Part shown: positions 1 through 9,418 of the stretch, in pieces
Layout: each line of letters starts with the position of its first letter
Position numbering within the stretch: the first letter of the stretch is position 1
NCBI RefSeq assembly: GCF_003318235.1
Contig: NZ_QOCG01000009.1
Span: 124,001 to 188,000 of the forward strand
Direction: 5' to 3'
DNA length: 64,000 nt
DNA from: Loktanella sp. D2R18
GTDB taxonomy: Bacteria; Pseudomonadota; Alphaproteobacteria; Rhodobacterales; Rhodobacteraceae
Made by a program: the position numbers and the translations under genes
The notes under the pieces: model-generated
Database searches by the model: none
What the model was told of the DNA's origin: nothing
The model's input: the letters and a program-made list of their open reading frames with translations, nothing else

Positions 1-297
1 CGTTCCACGCACCCTAATCTGCCGCGCGAGCGACTTCCAGTGCATAACAAACGCTGCTTTGCCTGCCTGCTCAATCTCTTGTGCTTTGCGGCTTTCATAG
101 TTGGTGTAAAACACAAATGCAGCCGGCTCAATCTCCTTAAGCAAGACCATACGGACGTTAGGTAAACCTGTTGCATCAACGCTCGCGAGAGCAATCGCAT
201 TCGGGTCGCTCGGTTCGCTCGCGCGTGCAGTATCAAGCCATTGACGTGCAATAAAAAACGGGTCTTCGCCCGCAAAGATTCCGCCCCTGTCTACCAT
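1..297 (-). CDS. pdxH: Pyridoxamine 5'-phosphate oxidase, N-terminal part (cut by window edge)
   Basis: The minus-strand frame open from base 297 to the window edge gives 99 residues beginning [14 protein letters not shown] and containing [29 protein letters not shown] and [17 protein letters not shown]. These match the N-terminal half of PdxH, the FMN enzyme that oxidises pyridoxamine/pyridoxine 5'-phosphate to pyridoxal 5'-phosphate in the cytosol. The start ATG at 297 has GGAG about 10 bases upstream and fits the usual family start. The C-terminal half lies outside the window. The gene is divergent from fabI, so 298-452 must hold both promoters. The identification rests on recognised conserved blocks; no search was run. 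Confidence 0.9.
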   Translation of the reverse strand, partial: MVDRGGIFAGEDPFFIARQWLDTARASEPSDPNAIALASVDATGLPNVRMVLLKEIEPAAFVFYTNYESRKAQEIEQAGKAAFVMHWKSLARQIRVRGT

Positions 298-452
298 GTC
301 GAAACACGCTCCAAAAATTACTTCGTTAGGATTAGGGACAATCCGATAAACGCGCAACCACTTTAGCTCGTTTCCTCAAAAGCTTGCTGCCATCGGTACA
401 ATCCCCTAAACGAAGTGAACTTAATAATTATGCAGCCGAAGGAACTACAGCG
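298..452. promoter_or_regulatory. Divergent intergenic region pdxH/fabI
   Basis: This 155-base gap separates the start codons of two divergent genes and so must carry promoters for both. I see no clear dyad or consensus -35/-10 pair that would let me place a site precisely. The only defined element is the AAGGA at 439-443 serving fabI. Confidence 0.5.
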
Positions 453-1259
453 ATGACGTCACAGCTGATGAAGGGCAAACGCGGGCTTATTATGGGCCTT
501 GCCAACGACAAATCCATCGCGTGGGGGATCGCAAAATCCTGCGCCGATGCGGGGGCTGAACTTGCCTTTTCTTATCAAGGTGACGCGCTGAAAAAACGGG
601 TTGATCCACTGGCTGCATCGGTTGGATCCGACATCGTTTTGCCCTGCGATGTTAGCGACGAAGGATCTATCGACACACTGTTTTCCGAACTTGAAGCGCG
701 CTGGGGTAAACTTGATTTCGTCGTACATGCCATTGGCTTTTCAGATAAAAATGAACTGCGCGGGCGCTATGTTGATACCAGCCGCGACAACTTCCTCATG
801 TCGATGGATATCTCGGTTTATTCGTTCACAGCCGTCGTGAACCGCGCAGAAAAGATGATGAATGATGGCGGGTCTTGCCTGACGCTCACATATTATGGCG
901 CAGAAAAAGTCATGCCGCACTACAATGTCATGGGCGTCGCCAAAGCCGCGCTGGAAGCATCGGTGCGTTACCTTGCCGAAGATCTGGGCAAAGACAACAT
1001 CCGCGTGAACGCAATCAGTGCTGGTACGATCAAGACTTTGGCCGCATCTGGTATCGGCGATTTTCGGCTCATCATGAAGTGGAACGAGTATAACTCGCCA
1101 CTGCGTCGTACCGTGACCCAAGAAGAAGTCGGCAAATCGGCACTCTATCTCCTGTCTGATTTGGGGAGCGCCGTAACCGGAGAAGTCTTGCATGTCGACG
1201 CCGGCTACCATGTCGTTGGCATGAAAGCGGTCGACGCGCCCGACATTTCGAAGGATTAA
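453..1259 (+). CDS. fabI: Enoyl-[acyl-carrier-protein] reductase (NADH)
   Basis: A 268-residue short-chain dehydrogenase-fold protein with the FabI nucleotide motif GLANDKSIAWGIA (residues about 15-28) and the FabI-type catalytic pair Tyr157-x6-Lys164 (YNVMGVAK). It performs the last reduction of each type II fatty acid elongation cycle, converting trans-2-enoyl-ACP to acyl-ACP. The frame stays open upstream to 384, but the ATG at 453 has AAGGA at 439-443 and gives the normal family length, so I chose it. The LysE-type exporter gene starts two bases after the stop, so the two are probably cotranscribed. Proteins of this class are targets of triclosan-type inhibitors; nothing in the sequence shows resistance or sensitivity. 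Confidence 0.95.
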   Translation: MTSQLMKGKRGLIMGLANDKSIAWGIAKSCADAGAELAFSYQGDALKKRVDPLAASVGSDIVLPCDVSDEGSIDTLFSELEARWGKLDFVVHAIGFSDKNELRGRYVDTSRDNFLMSMDISVYSFTAVVNRAEKMMNDGGSCLTLTYYGAEKVMPHYNVMGVAKAALEASVRYLAEDLGKDNIRVNAISAGTIKTLAASGIGDFRLIMKWNEYNSPLRRTVTQEEVGKSALYLLSDLGSAVTGEVLHVDAGYHVVGMKAVDAPDISKD

Positions 1260-1261
1260 CT

Positions 1262-1876
1262 ATGACGTTCGCAGCCTTCGGCACAATTTGGCTTTTGCAC
1301 GCGCTGGCCGCGATCAGCCCCGGCCCCGCCGTTGTGATGTCTGCACGTACAGGTGTCGTCGAAGGTATGCGCACGGGCGCGATGCTCGCAGTAGGAATCG
1401 GGATCGGCGGGGTGATTTGGGCGCTCTTGGCACTTTGCGGGTTGTCGTTTGTGCTTCAGACCGCGCCCGCATTGCTCGTCTCCCTAAAAATCTGCGGCGG
1501 CGCCTATCTGATCTGGATGGCCTGGCATCTTTGGCAGGCCGCAGATCGGCCCCTTGATACGCGCGCGCATTATGCGCCACCACGCAGTGCAGTATCTGCG
1601 TTGCGCCTTGGTATCACGACACAGCTTGCGAATCCAAAACCCGCCGTTCTTTTTAGTGCAATTTTCGTGGGCACAGTTCCTGCGGGCACCAGTCTTTGGA
1701 CTTATACTGCAATCCTTTTGATCGTTTTGGCCAATGAAACAATTTGGAACATCTTGGTTGCACGGGTATTTTCGCTTGAAAGATCACGCCAAGGCTACAT
1801 AAACCTCAAATCCATCATTGATCGCGCTTTTGGCGCGACCTTGGCCCTACTTGGTGTCAAGATCGCAGCCACATAG
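1262..1876 (+). CDS. LysE/RhtB family amino-acid exporter
   Basis: A 204-residue, strongly hydrophobic protein with the family signature near the N-terminus ([20 protein letters not shown], residues about 18-37), followed by glycine-rich transmembrane stretches. The length and signature fit LysE/RhtB (threonine/homoserine/lysine efflux) permeases of the inner membrane. The substrate cannot be read from sequence. It starts two bases after fabI and gpt follows 23 bases later, so it sits in a probable operon with unrelated housekeeping genes. The last third keeps the usual TM segment around [19 protein letters not shown]. Confidence 0.85.
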   Translation: MTFAAFGTIWLLHALAAISPGPAVVMSARTGVVEGMRTGAMLAVGIGIGGVIWALLALCGLSFVLQTAPALLVSLKICGGAYLIWMAWHLWQAADRPLDTRAHYAPPRSAVSALRLGITTQLANPKPAVLFSAIFVGTVPAGTSLWTYTAILLIVLANETIWNILVARVFSLERSRQGYINLKSIIDRAFGATLALLGVKIAAT

Positions 1877-1899
1877 CCGCCTCCATAAGGAAAGTAACG

Positions 1900-2406
1900 A
1901 TGACCGACACACGCCTGCCGCATGAAAAAGGGTTTCACATCAGCTGGGATCAAATCCACCGCGACAGTCGGGCGTTAGCATGGCGTCTTGATGGCAAAGG
2001 GCCCGATGATGGGGCGTGGAAAGCCATTGTAGCGATTACACGTGGCGGTATGGCCCCGGCCATGATTGCGGCGCGCGAATTGGATATCCGTACAATCGAT
2101 ACCATCAGCGTCAAAAGCTACGACCACCAAGATCGTTCAGAGGCGAAAGTCCTGAAAGCACCCGACGCCGAACTGATGGGCGACGGCACCGGTATTTTGA
2201 TCATCGACGATTTGGTCGACAGCGGCAAAACGCTTGAACTGGTGCGCGAGATGTACCCAAACGCGCATTTCGCAACGGTCTACGCGAAACCAAAGGGGCG
2301 TCCACAGGTTGACACCTTTATCACCGAAGTCAGCCAAGACACGTGGATCTTCTTTCCTTGGGATATGGCGCTGCAATATGTCGAACCCTACCGTGGGACT
2401 GATTAG
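1900..2406 (+). CDS. gpt: Xanthine (guanine) phosphoribosyltransferase
   Basis: A 168-residue type I phosphoribosyltransferase. The PRPP-binding loop [13 protein letters not shown] lies at about residues 86-98 and the N-terminal [16 protein letters not shown] block is typical of Gpt. The enzyme salvages xanthine and guanine (and hypoxanthine more weakly) to nucleotides with PRPP. The close match to the Gpt pattern, including [12 protein letters not shown] and a W-F-P-W-D end, separates it from HPRT. An AAGGAAAG ribosome-binding site precedes the ATG. Confidence 0.9.
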   Translation: MTDTRLPHEKGFHISWDQIHRDSRALAWRLDGKGPDDGAWKAIVAITRGGMAPAMIAARELDIRTIDTISVKSYDHQDRSEAKVLKAPDAELMGDGTGILIIDDLVDSGKTLELVREMYPNAHFATVYAKPKGRPQVDTFITEVSQDTWIFFPWDMALQYVEPYRGTD

Positions 2407-2466
2407 GCCCGCTGCGCAGACCAATCGAATTTGACTTGCGGCGAAGCCGCTCAATTGGATCAGACC

Positions 2467-3642
2467 ATGACACGACCCCGCACCGCGACGACATTTTTTC
2501 CGCCCGTGATGGAGGCCCGCCGCTGGCTTGATGGGGTAACCCACCCAGCCGACCGGCCGCTGCTAAATGTCAGCCAAGCCGCACCGGTTGATCCGCCCCC
2601 GGCCCCCTTGCGCGAAGCGATGGCGCAAGTGGTGCTCAATAATCCTGACGCGCATCTTTATGGGCCGGTCCTTGGCCTGCCAGAACTGCGCGCGGAAATT
2701 GCGACCCGCTGGTGCACTGCCTATGCTGGGACCGTCGCTGCCGATCAGGTTGCGATTACATCGGGCTGCAACCAAGCCTTCGCAGCCGCGATTACCACGC
2801 TATGCGCCGAAGAAGACGAAATCATTATCCCCGTCCCATATTATTTTAACCACCGTATGTGGTTGGATATGTCAGGCGTGAAAACTGTCGCTTTGCAAAC
2901 CGGTCCGGGCATGATCCCTGATGCGGACGCAGCGGCTGCGTTGATCACCTCGCGCACCCGCGCAATCGCGCTTGTGTCCCCGAACAATCCTTGTGGCGTC
3001 GAATATCCGGCTGCAACATTGCGTGCCTTTCTGGAACTGGCCCGCAAACACGGGATCGCCCTAATCGTCGATGAAACCTACCGCGACTTCGATAGCCGCA
3101 GTGGCGCGCCCCATGATCTGTTTGTCGATCCAAATTGGGACGACACATTGATCCAGCTTTATTCCTTTTCCAAAGCCTTTCGCCTGACCGGCCACCGCGT
3201 CGGCGCCATTGTTGCAAATGCGAAACGATTGGCTGAGGTTGAAAAATTTCTTGATACCGTCGCAATTTGTCCCAATCAATTGGGCCAACACGCGGCACTT
3301 TGGGGGATGCAAAATCTTGACGCATGGCTTGCGGGCGAGCGGCTCGAAATTTTAGATCGGCGCGCCGCGATCACTGATAATTTTGCACCGATGGCGGCAA
3401 AGGGCTGGGAACTGTTGGGCTGTGGTGCGTATTTTGCCTATCTTAAACACCCGTTTGCGATGTCTTCGGCTGATCTTGCCCCGCTTTTGGTACGTGACGC
3501 GGGCGTGCTTGTGCTGCCTGGCACGATGTTCATGCCCGATGATCTGCCCGGTGGCGAAACCCAAATTCGTGTCGCATTTGCCAATATTGACCGCGCAGGT
3601 GTTGAAACCTTGTTCAATAGGCTGTCAAACCTGTCTTACTGA
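2467..3642 (+). CDS. Pyridoxal-phosphate aminotransferase, class I/II fold
   Basis: A protein of 391 residues with the fold type I aminotransferase pattern: an early substrate-binding stretch, ITSGCNQAFAAA for the PLP phosphate, SPNNPCGVEYP, DETYRDF, and the Schiff-base lysine in SFSKAFRLTGHRVG. The amino donor and acceptor cannot be assigned. The frame extends back to a TTG at 2431, but the ATG at 2467 gives a better N-terminus, although no strong ribosome-binding site is visible before it. The gene follows gpt by 60 bases and precedes the peptidyl-prolyl isomerase gene by 64. Confidence 0.85.
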   Translation: MTRPRTATTFFPPVMEARRWLDGVTHPADRPLLNVSQAAPVDPPPAPLREAMAQVVLNNPDAHLYGPVLGLPELRAEIATRWCTAYAGTVAADQVAITSGCNQAFAAAITTLCAEEDEIIIPVPYYFNHRMWLDMSGVKTVALQTGPGMIPDADAAAALITSRTRAIALVSPNNPCGVEYPAATLRAFLELARKHGIALIVDETYRDFDSRSGAPHDLFVDPNWDDTLIQLYSFSKAFRLTGHRVGAIVANAKRLAEVEKFLDTVAICPNQLGQHAALWGMQNLDAWLAGERLEILDRRAAITDNFAPMAAKGWELLGCGAYFAYLKHPFAMSSADLAPLLVRDAGVLVLPGTMFMPDDLPGGETQIRVAFANIDRAGVETLFNRLSNLSY

Positions 3643-3706
3643 CCCTTGCACCCACCTGCGTGGGGCCGTATTCATGCCCCACATAAGGGCGGAGCACGCA
3701 AGAACC

Positions 3707-5545
3707 ATGTCAGACAAAAAGAAAAATCGGGTTGGTCCATTGATCATCGTTGGTGTCGTGCTTGTTGGCATGGCGGGTTTTGGCTCTGGCGGGTTCACCG
3801 GCAATATCAGCAGCCTTGGCACTGTGGGCGACAAAGATGTGCCGATCAACGCTTATCAGACCGAGCTCAACCAACAGATTTCAGCGATCTCCCAACAATT
3901 TGGGGCTCAAATCACTTTCCAACAAGCCGTTGGTTTGGGCATCGACCGTCAGGCCTTACAATCTGTGATCCTCAACCGAACCCTTGACAATGAGGCAACC
4001 CAGCTTGGGCTGTCCGTTGGTGACGAACGCGTTTTTGATCAGCTCAAAGCGATCCCTGCCTTCCAAGCGGGAAACGGGTTTAACGCGGAAAGCTACCGCC
4101 TGTCGCTGCAACAATCCGGCCAATCCGAAGCTGCTTTTGAGACCAGCCTGCGCGATGAGATGTCGCGCACATTGCTGCAAGGTGCCGTTGTGAGCGGCGT
4201 GCCGACAATGGATGTGTTTGGCGAAACCCTGATTGGCTTTATTGGCGAAGAACGCAGCGCCACATGGGCTGTGGTTAGCGCCGATATGCTTGAAGAACCC
4301 CTGCCCGGCGCAACGGATGCGGAAATCCAAGCCTATTACGACGCAAACCCAGCAGAATTTACCCTGCCTGAAACCCGCGACATTACTTATGTCTGGATCA
4401 CACCCGACATGATCCAAGACCAGATGGAGGTCACCGACACCGCCATTGAACAACTGTACCAAGACCGGATCGCAGAATTTATACAGCCCGAACGCCGGTT
4501 GGTTGAGCGTTTGGTCTATCTTGATGCGGCCAAAGCAGATGAAGCCCGCACGCGCCTTGACGCCGGTGAAATCACATTTGACGAATTGGTGGCAGAACGC
4601 GGTCTGACATTGAACGATGTCGATATGGGCGATGTTGACCAAGAAGAGCTGCGCGCCGCAGGTGAAGCGGTCTTTGCGGCAGTCGCGGGCGATGTGGTTG
4701 GCCCGTTCAATTCACCGCTTGGGCCTGCAATTTTCCGAATGAACGCGGTTTTGACGGCACAGGAAACTTCGCTAGAAGAAGCCACACCGCAACTGCGCGA
4801 TGAATTGGCCGCGGATGCCGCGCGCAGCGTGATTTCCGACAGCACAGACGTGATCCTTGATCTTGTCGCGGGTGGGGCCACGCTCGAAGATTTGGCCGAA
4901 CGCACAGATCTGCAACTTGGCACCATCAATTGGACAGCCGATATCGCAGAAGGTATCGCAGCCTACGACAATTTCCGCGACGCGGCTGCGGCGGCACAGG
5001 AAGGTGCCTTTGCTGAGCTGATTGATTTGGCCGATGGCGGTGTCTTTGCACTGCGCCTTGACGGAATTACCCCGCCGACTGTGCAGCCGTTGGATGATGT
5101 CCGCGCCGATGCCGAACAAGGCGCCGAAGATAAAATTCAGCAAGACGCAGTGCTTGCGCTTGCAGAAACTTTGGCTGCGGACATCCAACCGCTGACCGGG
5201 TTCGATACGGTCGGTTTGGTCCCAGAGATCATCGAAAACCTGACCCGCACCGGTTTTGTTGAAGGCACGCCAGCCACATTCAACGAAACTCTGTTTGAAA
5301 GTGCGGTGGGTGATGTCACCGTACTAGACGCGGGCGACCGCGCCGTAATTTTGCGGCTTGATGCGATTGCCGCACCCGAAACAACAGATGAACTGACAGC
5401 GGCACAAATCGACAGCATCGCGCAGAACGCAAGCCAAGCCATCGCGCAAGACATCTTTGCGGCCTATGCAACTGCGCTGCAAGAAGACACAGACGTGAAT
5501 ATCAATCAGGCTACCGTGGACGCGGTCAACGCCCAGTTCCAGTAG
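3707..5545 (+). CDS. Membrane-anchored SurA/PpiD-like peptidyl-prolyl isomerase
   Basis: A 612-residue protein starting MSDKKKNRVGPLIIVGVVLV, a short basic cytoplasmic tail and one membrane anchor, followed by a long acidic periplasmic part. Residues about 40-170 look like a SurA N-terminal chaperone domain (TELNQQISAISQQFG, ALQSVILNRTLDNEA), and about 215-370 like a divergent parvulin-type rotamase domain. This resembles PpiD, which helps fold exported outer-membrane proteins at the periplasmic face. The frame is open back to 3383, but that stretch overlaps the upstream aminotransferase gene; the ATG at 3707 has GGAG at 3691-3694. Six bases separate its stop from trpE. Isomerase activity is not certain from sequence. 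Confidence 0.8.
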   Translation: MSDKKKNRVGPLIIVGVVLVGMAGFGSGGFTGNISSLGTVGDKDVPINAYQTELNQQISAISQQFGAQITFQQAVGLGIDRQALQSVILNRTLDNEATQLGLSVGDERVFDQLKAIPAFQAGNGFNAESYRLSLQQSGQSEAAFETSLRDEMSRTLLQGAVVSGVPTMDVFGETLIGFIGEERSATWAVVSADMLEEPLPGATDAEIQAYYDANPAEFTLPETRDITYVWITPDMIQDQMEVTDTAIEQLYQDRIAEFIQPERRLVERLVYLDAAKADEARTRLDAGEITFDELVAERGLTLNDVDMGDVDQEELRAAGEAVFAAVAGDVVGPFNSPLGPAIFRMNAVLTAQETSLEEATPQLRDELAADAARSVISDSTDVILDLVAGGATLEDLAERTDLQLGTINWTADIAEGIAAYDNFRDAAAAAQEGAFAELIDLADGGVFALRLDGITPPTVQPLDDVRADAEQGAEDKIQQDAVLALAETLAADIQPLTGFDTVGLVPEIIENLTRTGFVEGTPATFNETLFESAVGDVTVLDAGDRAVILRLDAIAAPETTDELTAAQIDSIAQNASQAIAQDIFAAYATALQEDTDVNINQATVDAVNAQFQ

Positions 5546-5551
5546 GTCACC

Positions 5552-7060
5552 ATGTCGCTTTTACCCGATTACGATAGCTTCGCCCGCGCATATGATGCGG
5601 GCGAAAATCAGGTTGTTTATACCCGTATTGCAGCAGATCTGGACACGCCTGTGTCCTTAATGCTCAAACTGTCGGGCGCAGGCAAAAACGCCTTTATGCT
5701 TGAAAGCGTAACAGGCGGCGAAGTCCGTGGCCGCTATTCTATCATCGGCATGAACCCCGATTTGGCATGGGAATGTCGCGGCACCACGTCGCGCGTGAAC
5801 CGCAATGCGCGCTTCGACGACGCTGATTTTCAACCGATGGAAGGTGATCCGCTAACAGCGCTGCGCGCCTTGATCGCAGAATCGCGGATTGCACTGCCAG
5901 ATGATCTGCCTGCTGCCTCGGCCGGGCTATTTGGGTATTTGGGTTATGACATGATCCGTTTGGTCGAACACTTGCCCGATGTGAACCCTGATCCGTTGGG
6001 CCTGCCGGATGCGGTGATGCTGCGCCCCTCTGTGGTGGCCGTGTTGGATGGGGTGAAGGGCGATGTGATCCTTGTGTCCCCCGCCTATGTGAATTCCGAC
6101 CTGAATGCGCGCGCAGCCTATGCGCAAGCGGCTGAACGGGTTATGGATGCGCAGCGTGCGCTAGAACGCCCCACCCCCGGCGATGGCCGCGCACTGGCCG
6201 ATCCGGCCCCCGTCAGCCCACCACAATCGAATTTCAGCCACAGCGCCTATCTTGAAGCCGTTGAAACCGCCAAAGAGTATATCCGTGCCGGCGATATTTT
6301 TCAGGTCGTCCCGTCACAACGCTGGACCCAAGATTTCCGTGAGCCGCCCTTTGCGCTTTATCGCAGCTTGCGGCGCACGAACCCGTCACCGTTTATGTTC
6401 TTTTTTAACTTCGGAGGGTTCCAAGTCATCGGAGCCAGCCCTGAAATTCTGGTACGCGTATTCGGCAACGAGGTGACTATTCGCCCCATCGCAGGCACCC
6501 GCCCACGTGGCGCAACCCCGGCAGAAGATAAAGCAAATGAGTTGGATTTGCTGGCCGATCAAAAAGAACTGGCCGAGCATTTGATGCTGCTGGATCTGGG
6601 TCGGAACGACACTGGCAAGGTCAGCAAAATCGGCACTGTGAAACCCACCGAAGAGTTTATCATCGAACGCTATAGCCATGTGATGCATATCGTATCGAAC
6701 GTTGTCGGTGAATTGGCCGATGACCAAGACGCGCTATCCGCATTCTTTGCAGGGATGCCTGCCGGCACGGTATCCGGCGCACCCAAAGTCCGCGCGATGG
6801 AAATCATCGACGAGCTGGAGCCCGAAAAGCGCGGTGTTTATGGTGGCGGCTGCGGCTATTTCAGCGCCAATGGCGATATGGATATGTGCATCGCGCTGCG
6901 TACAGCCGTACTACAAGATGAAAAGCTCTATATCCAAGCGGGCGGCGGTGTTGTCTATGACAGTGATCCAGAAGCCGAGTACCAAGAAACCGTGCATAAA
7001 TCGAATGCAATCCGCAAAGCGGCTGCCGATGCCACGATGTTTAAACCCGGTGGCAATTGA
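5552..7060 (+). CDS. trpE: Anthranilate synthase component I
   Basis: A 502-residue chorismate-binding enzyme with GRYSIIGMNPDLAWEC near the N-terminus (the inhibitor-binding region in TrpE) and C-terminal blocks GDIFQVVPSQRW, NPSPFMFF, PIAGTRPRG, LLDLGRNDTGKV, GMPAGTVSGAPK and IALRTAVLQ. It joins chorismate and ammonia to give anthranilate, the first committed step of tryptophan synthesis, using ammonia from TrpG. It begins six bases after the isomerase gene with no leader peptide or attenuator, so it is not controlled by a classical trp attenuator at this position. The partner genes trpGDC lie beyond an inverted gene, starting at 8837. Confidence 0.95.
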   Translation: MSLLPDYDSFARAYDAGENQVVYTRIAADLDTPVSLMLKLSGAGKNAFMLESVTGGEVRGRYSIIGMNPDLAWECRGTTSRVNRNARFDDADFQPMEGDPLTALRALIAESRIALPDDLPAASAGLFGYLGYDMIRLVEHLPDVNPDPLGLPDAVMLRPSVVAVLDGVKGDVILVSPAYVNSDLNARAAYAQAAERVMDAQRALERPTPGDGRALADPAPVSPPQSNFSHSAYLEAVETAKEYIRAGDIFQVVPSQRWTQDFREPPFALYRSLRRTNPSPFMFFFNFGGFQVIGASPEILVRVFGNEVTIRPIAGTRPRGATPAEDKANELDLLADQKELAEHLMLLDLGRNDTGKVSKIGTVKPTEEFIIERYSHVMHIVSNVVGELADDQDALSAFFAGMPAGTVSGAPKVRAMEIIDELEPEKRGVYGGGCGYFSANGDMDMCIALRTAVLQDEKLYIQAGGGVVYDSDPEAEYQETVHKSNAIRKAAADATMFKPGGN

Positions 7061-7072
7061 CCCAAATGCATA

Positions 7073-7090
7073 GGTGGATCAAGATCCACC
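7073..7090. terminator. Inverted repeat between convergent trpE and deacetylase gene
   Basis: GGTGGATC-AA-GATCCACC is a perfect dyad in the 42-base gap between two convergent genes. It could form a hairpin with six pairs and a six-base loop and act in both directions. It lacks a run of T on either side, so an intrinsic terminator is only a possibility. A Rho-dependent pause site or a repeat-family element would look the same. Confidence 0.4.
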
Positions 7091-7102
7091 CTACCCCAAG
7101 AC

Positions 7103-8692
7103 CTATGGCATCACGTCGAGCAGCACCGCTGATACCGGCGCGAGCGCCAATTGCTGTTGATTGACACCGCCGGACCAATCCGCGAGCGCCGCAAGCGTTG
7201 TGTCTTGTACCCGCCCAAGCAACACAGCGTTTCCAGTTTGACGCGCGCGTAACGCTGCCTGATCAAGCCGGCGTTTGATCGCAGCTTCATCTTCACCCGC
7301 GCCGTCAAGCTCTCGCATAATCGCGGCGGCGGGCACACCTGCCTCTGTTGCGGCTTGTTGCGCTGTGTTCAACCCGCGCTGCGCAGTAATCAGCCCACGC
7401 CCATCAGCCGCAAGCACCTGCATCACCTGCGCTGTCGCTGCCCGGTTATTGCGCAAAACACTGCTCTCATCCGCAAAGAGAATCGCGGCTTCTGGTATCA
7501 AGCCAAAGACCGCTTCGAACGCGACCTCAATATCTGTTGGCACCGCACCGGCAGGCAATGACACCTGCACCGCAACTTCGACCCCGGCGGATTGATACGC
7601 CATGGCCCGGTCATGTGCTTGCGGGTCAAGCGCGTGTAGCACGACCGTCACGGGCAAGCCCAGTTCCGCAATTTGCGTCGCCATATCCGCATTTGCACCA
7701 CTATCAATCAGCAAAACGGAAAGTAGCGGCACTTCATTCGGATTTTCAAAGGCAGTCCCAAAACGCTGCAACGCCGTTTCTGCTAGGTCCCCCTGTGATA
7801 GGTCATCCTCTGCTGCGATATCGCGATCCTGCGCGTTGCTCTCAGACGAAACTCCCAAACGCAAAACGCGACCAGTATTCGCTTGGGGCGCGGGCTCTGC
7901 GGGTTCGGTCGTTTCCGGTTCTGCTTGCGCCAGCTCAGGTACAGCCGGGGTTTCCGGCGCCTCGGAGACGATCACAGGCGCTGGGGTTTGCGCCTCGACG
8001 ATTGGTTCCTCTAGCGGAATTGCCGGTGCAATGCTTTCGGGTTCAGGAGCGGGCTCTGGCTCAGCAATTTCGGCAACCTGTGGGACCGTTTCTTCTGGCG
8101 TTTCTTCGGGTACGAGCACCGCAATTGATTGGGTATCTTCTGCGGGCACCACAGGTGCGGCTGGCGCTTCGACAACGTCAGGTGCATTCGCGACCAACGC
8201 ATCTTCGGCGATTCCTGCGACGGTCGGCGCGTCAGTCTCGGAGACCTCGGCGCGGGGAGGCGCAGATTGCGTTGCGATCACCGCTTCCTCTTCGGTCATT
8301 GGAATCTCTGGCTGTGCCACGGTCGTGGTCTCAAGCGCGGGTTCTTCCAGCGTGGCTACAGCAGTTGATTCGTCAGCGACCGCGGGGTCGTCCTGAATCG
8401 CTTCCAGTTCCAAGGTTTGCGGCGGTACGGCCGGTTCCGTATCAGCCGCGGGGGCAATGATTTCTGCTTCCGGTGCTGATACGCGGGGCGCATTTACGGC
8501 AAATTCACGCGCAACCGCTGGCGGTGTGGCTTCGTCTTCGAGGCTGACGGGCGCCACTGTTTCAGGTGCGGCCACCAGAGGCATTTGCGGCGGAGCGTTT
8601 CCCGCTGGCTGCTCAGCAACAAGAGACGCGATACTTACAGCCGTACCACCAAGCCAAAGCGCCCAAATGCTGCCTCGTAGAATGCCCGCCAT
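7103..8692 (-). CDS. Divergent polysaccharide deacetylase family protein
   Basis: A 529-residue protein in three parts: an N-terminal hydrophobic segment (about 7-24) that should anchor or export it, a roughly 290-residue low-complexity region rich in Ala, Pro, Glu and Val, and a C-terminal domain from about residue 325 (PLLSVLLIDSG, LPVTVVLHALDP, AGVEVAVQV, AILFADESSVLRNN). That domain looks like the divergent polysaccharide deacetylase family (Pfam Polysacc_deac_2). Function is unproven and hydrolytic residues are hard to assign. The ATG at 8692 follows AAGGTG with good spacing; a TTG at 8698 is a weaker option. The gene lies inverted between trpE and trpG. The periplasmic position is inferred from the anchor. 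Confidence 0.7.
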   Translation of the reverse strand: MAGILRGSIWALWLGGTAVSIASLVAEQPAGNAPPQMPLVAAPETVAPVSLEDEATPPAVAREFAVNAPRVSAPEAEIIAPAADTEPAVPPQTLELEAIQDDPAVADESTAVATLEEPALETTTVAQPEIPMTEEEAVIATQSAPPRAEVSETDAPTVAGIAEDALVANAPDVVEAPAAPVVPAEDTQSIAVLVPEETPEETVPQVAEIAEPEPAPEPESIAPAIPLEEPIVEAQTPAPVIVSEAPETPAVPELAQAEPETTEPAEPAPQANTGRVLRLGVSSESNAQDRDIAAEDDLSQGDLAETALQRFGTAFENPNEVPLLSVLLIDSGANADMATQIAELGLPVTVVLHALDPQAHDRAMAYQSAGVEVAVQVSLPAGAVPTDIEVAFEAVFGLIPEAAILFADESSVLRNNRAATAQVMQVLAADGRGLITAQRGLNTAQQAATEAGVPAAAIMRELDGAGEDEAAIKRRLDQAALRARQTGNAVLLGRVQDTTLAALADWSGGVNQQQLALAPVSAVLLDVMP

Positions 8693-8836
8693 CGTCAATT
8701 CACCTTATTCAGTCGCGCAAAATCGCGCCGTACGACCTTGACGCTGCCCCGCGTGTCGGCCCATGTATGAAATTGATTATACCGTGACCCTTTAGGGCGG
8801 CGGTACCCCTAAATACGACCAAAACGGGATTTTGTC

Positions 8837-9418
8837 ATGCTTTTGCTGATAGATAACTACGATAGCTTCACCTATAACCTCGTTCACTATCTGGGTGAGC
8901 TCGGGGCGGACGTCGTTGTGAAGCGCAATGATGCGCTTGATACCCAAGAAGCAATGGCGACGCGACCCGATGCGATTATGCTCTCTCCCGGCCCCTGCGA
9001 CCCCGCCCAGGCGGGCATTTGTCTGGCCCTTGTACATGCGGCAGCCGAAGCAAAAATTCCGTTGATGGGTGTCTGCTTGGGCCACCAAGCCATTGGTGAG
9101 GCCTTTGGCGGCAATGTCGTGCGGTGCCATGAAATCGTGCATGGTAAAATGGGTGCGATGAAGCACAAGGGCGTTGGCCTGTTCAAAGGCCTGCCTAGCC
9201 CGTTTGAAGCCACCCGCTATCATTCGCTGATCGTTGAACGCGCCACCCTGCCCGATTGCTTAGAAATCACCGCAGAGTTGGAAGATGGCACGATCATGGG
9301 TTTGCAGCACAAAACCCTGCCGATCCACGGCGTGCAATTCCACCCTGAAAGCATCAAGTCTGAACATGGGCATAAATTGCTGAATAATTTTCTTGAGATG
9401 GCAAAGGTGCCCGCATGA
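8837..9418 (+). CDS. trpG: Anthranilate synthase component II (glutamine amidotransferase)
   Basis: A 193-residue class I glutamine amidotransferase. It begins [20 protein letters not shown], carries the nucleophile Cys80 in [15 protein letters not shown] and ends with the His/Glu motif [10 protein letters not shown]. It releases ammonia from glutamine for TrpE. The last four bases (ATGA) overlap the trpD start, which implies translational coupling. The promoter must lie in 8693-8836, shared with the divergent deacetylase-like gene. Confidence 0.95.
   Translation: MLLLIDNYDSFTYNLVHYLGELGADVVVKRNDALDTQEAMATRPDAIMLSPGPCDPAQAGICLALVHAAAEAKIPLMGVCLGHQAIGEAFGGNVVRCHEIVHGKMGAMKHKGVGLFKGLPSPFEATRYHSLIVERATLPDCLEITAELEDGTIMGLQHKTLPIHGVQFHPESIKSEHGHKLLNNFLEMAKVPA

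Noticed and set aside
5546..5551. A trp attenuator before trpE
   Set aside because: Only six bases separate trpE from the preceding gene, with no leader peptide or paired hairpins.
7537..8460. A 307-codon plus-strand frame opposite the deacetylase-like gene
   Set aside because: It is an antisense shadow of the Ala/Pro/Glu-rich coding stretch; its translation is rich in Arg and Pro with no family resemblance and has no ribosome-binding site.
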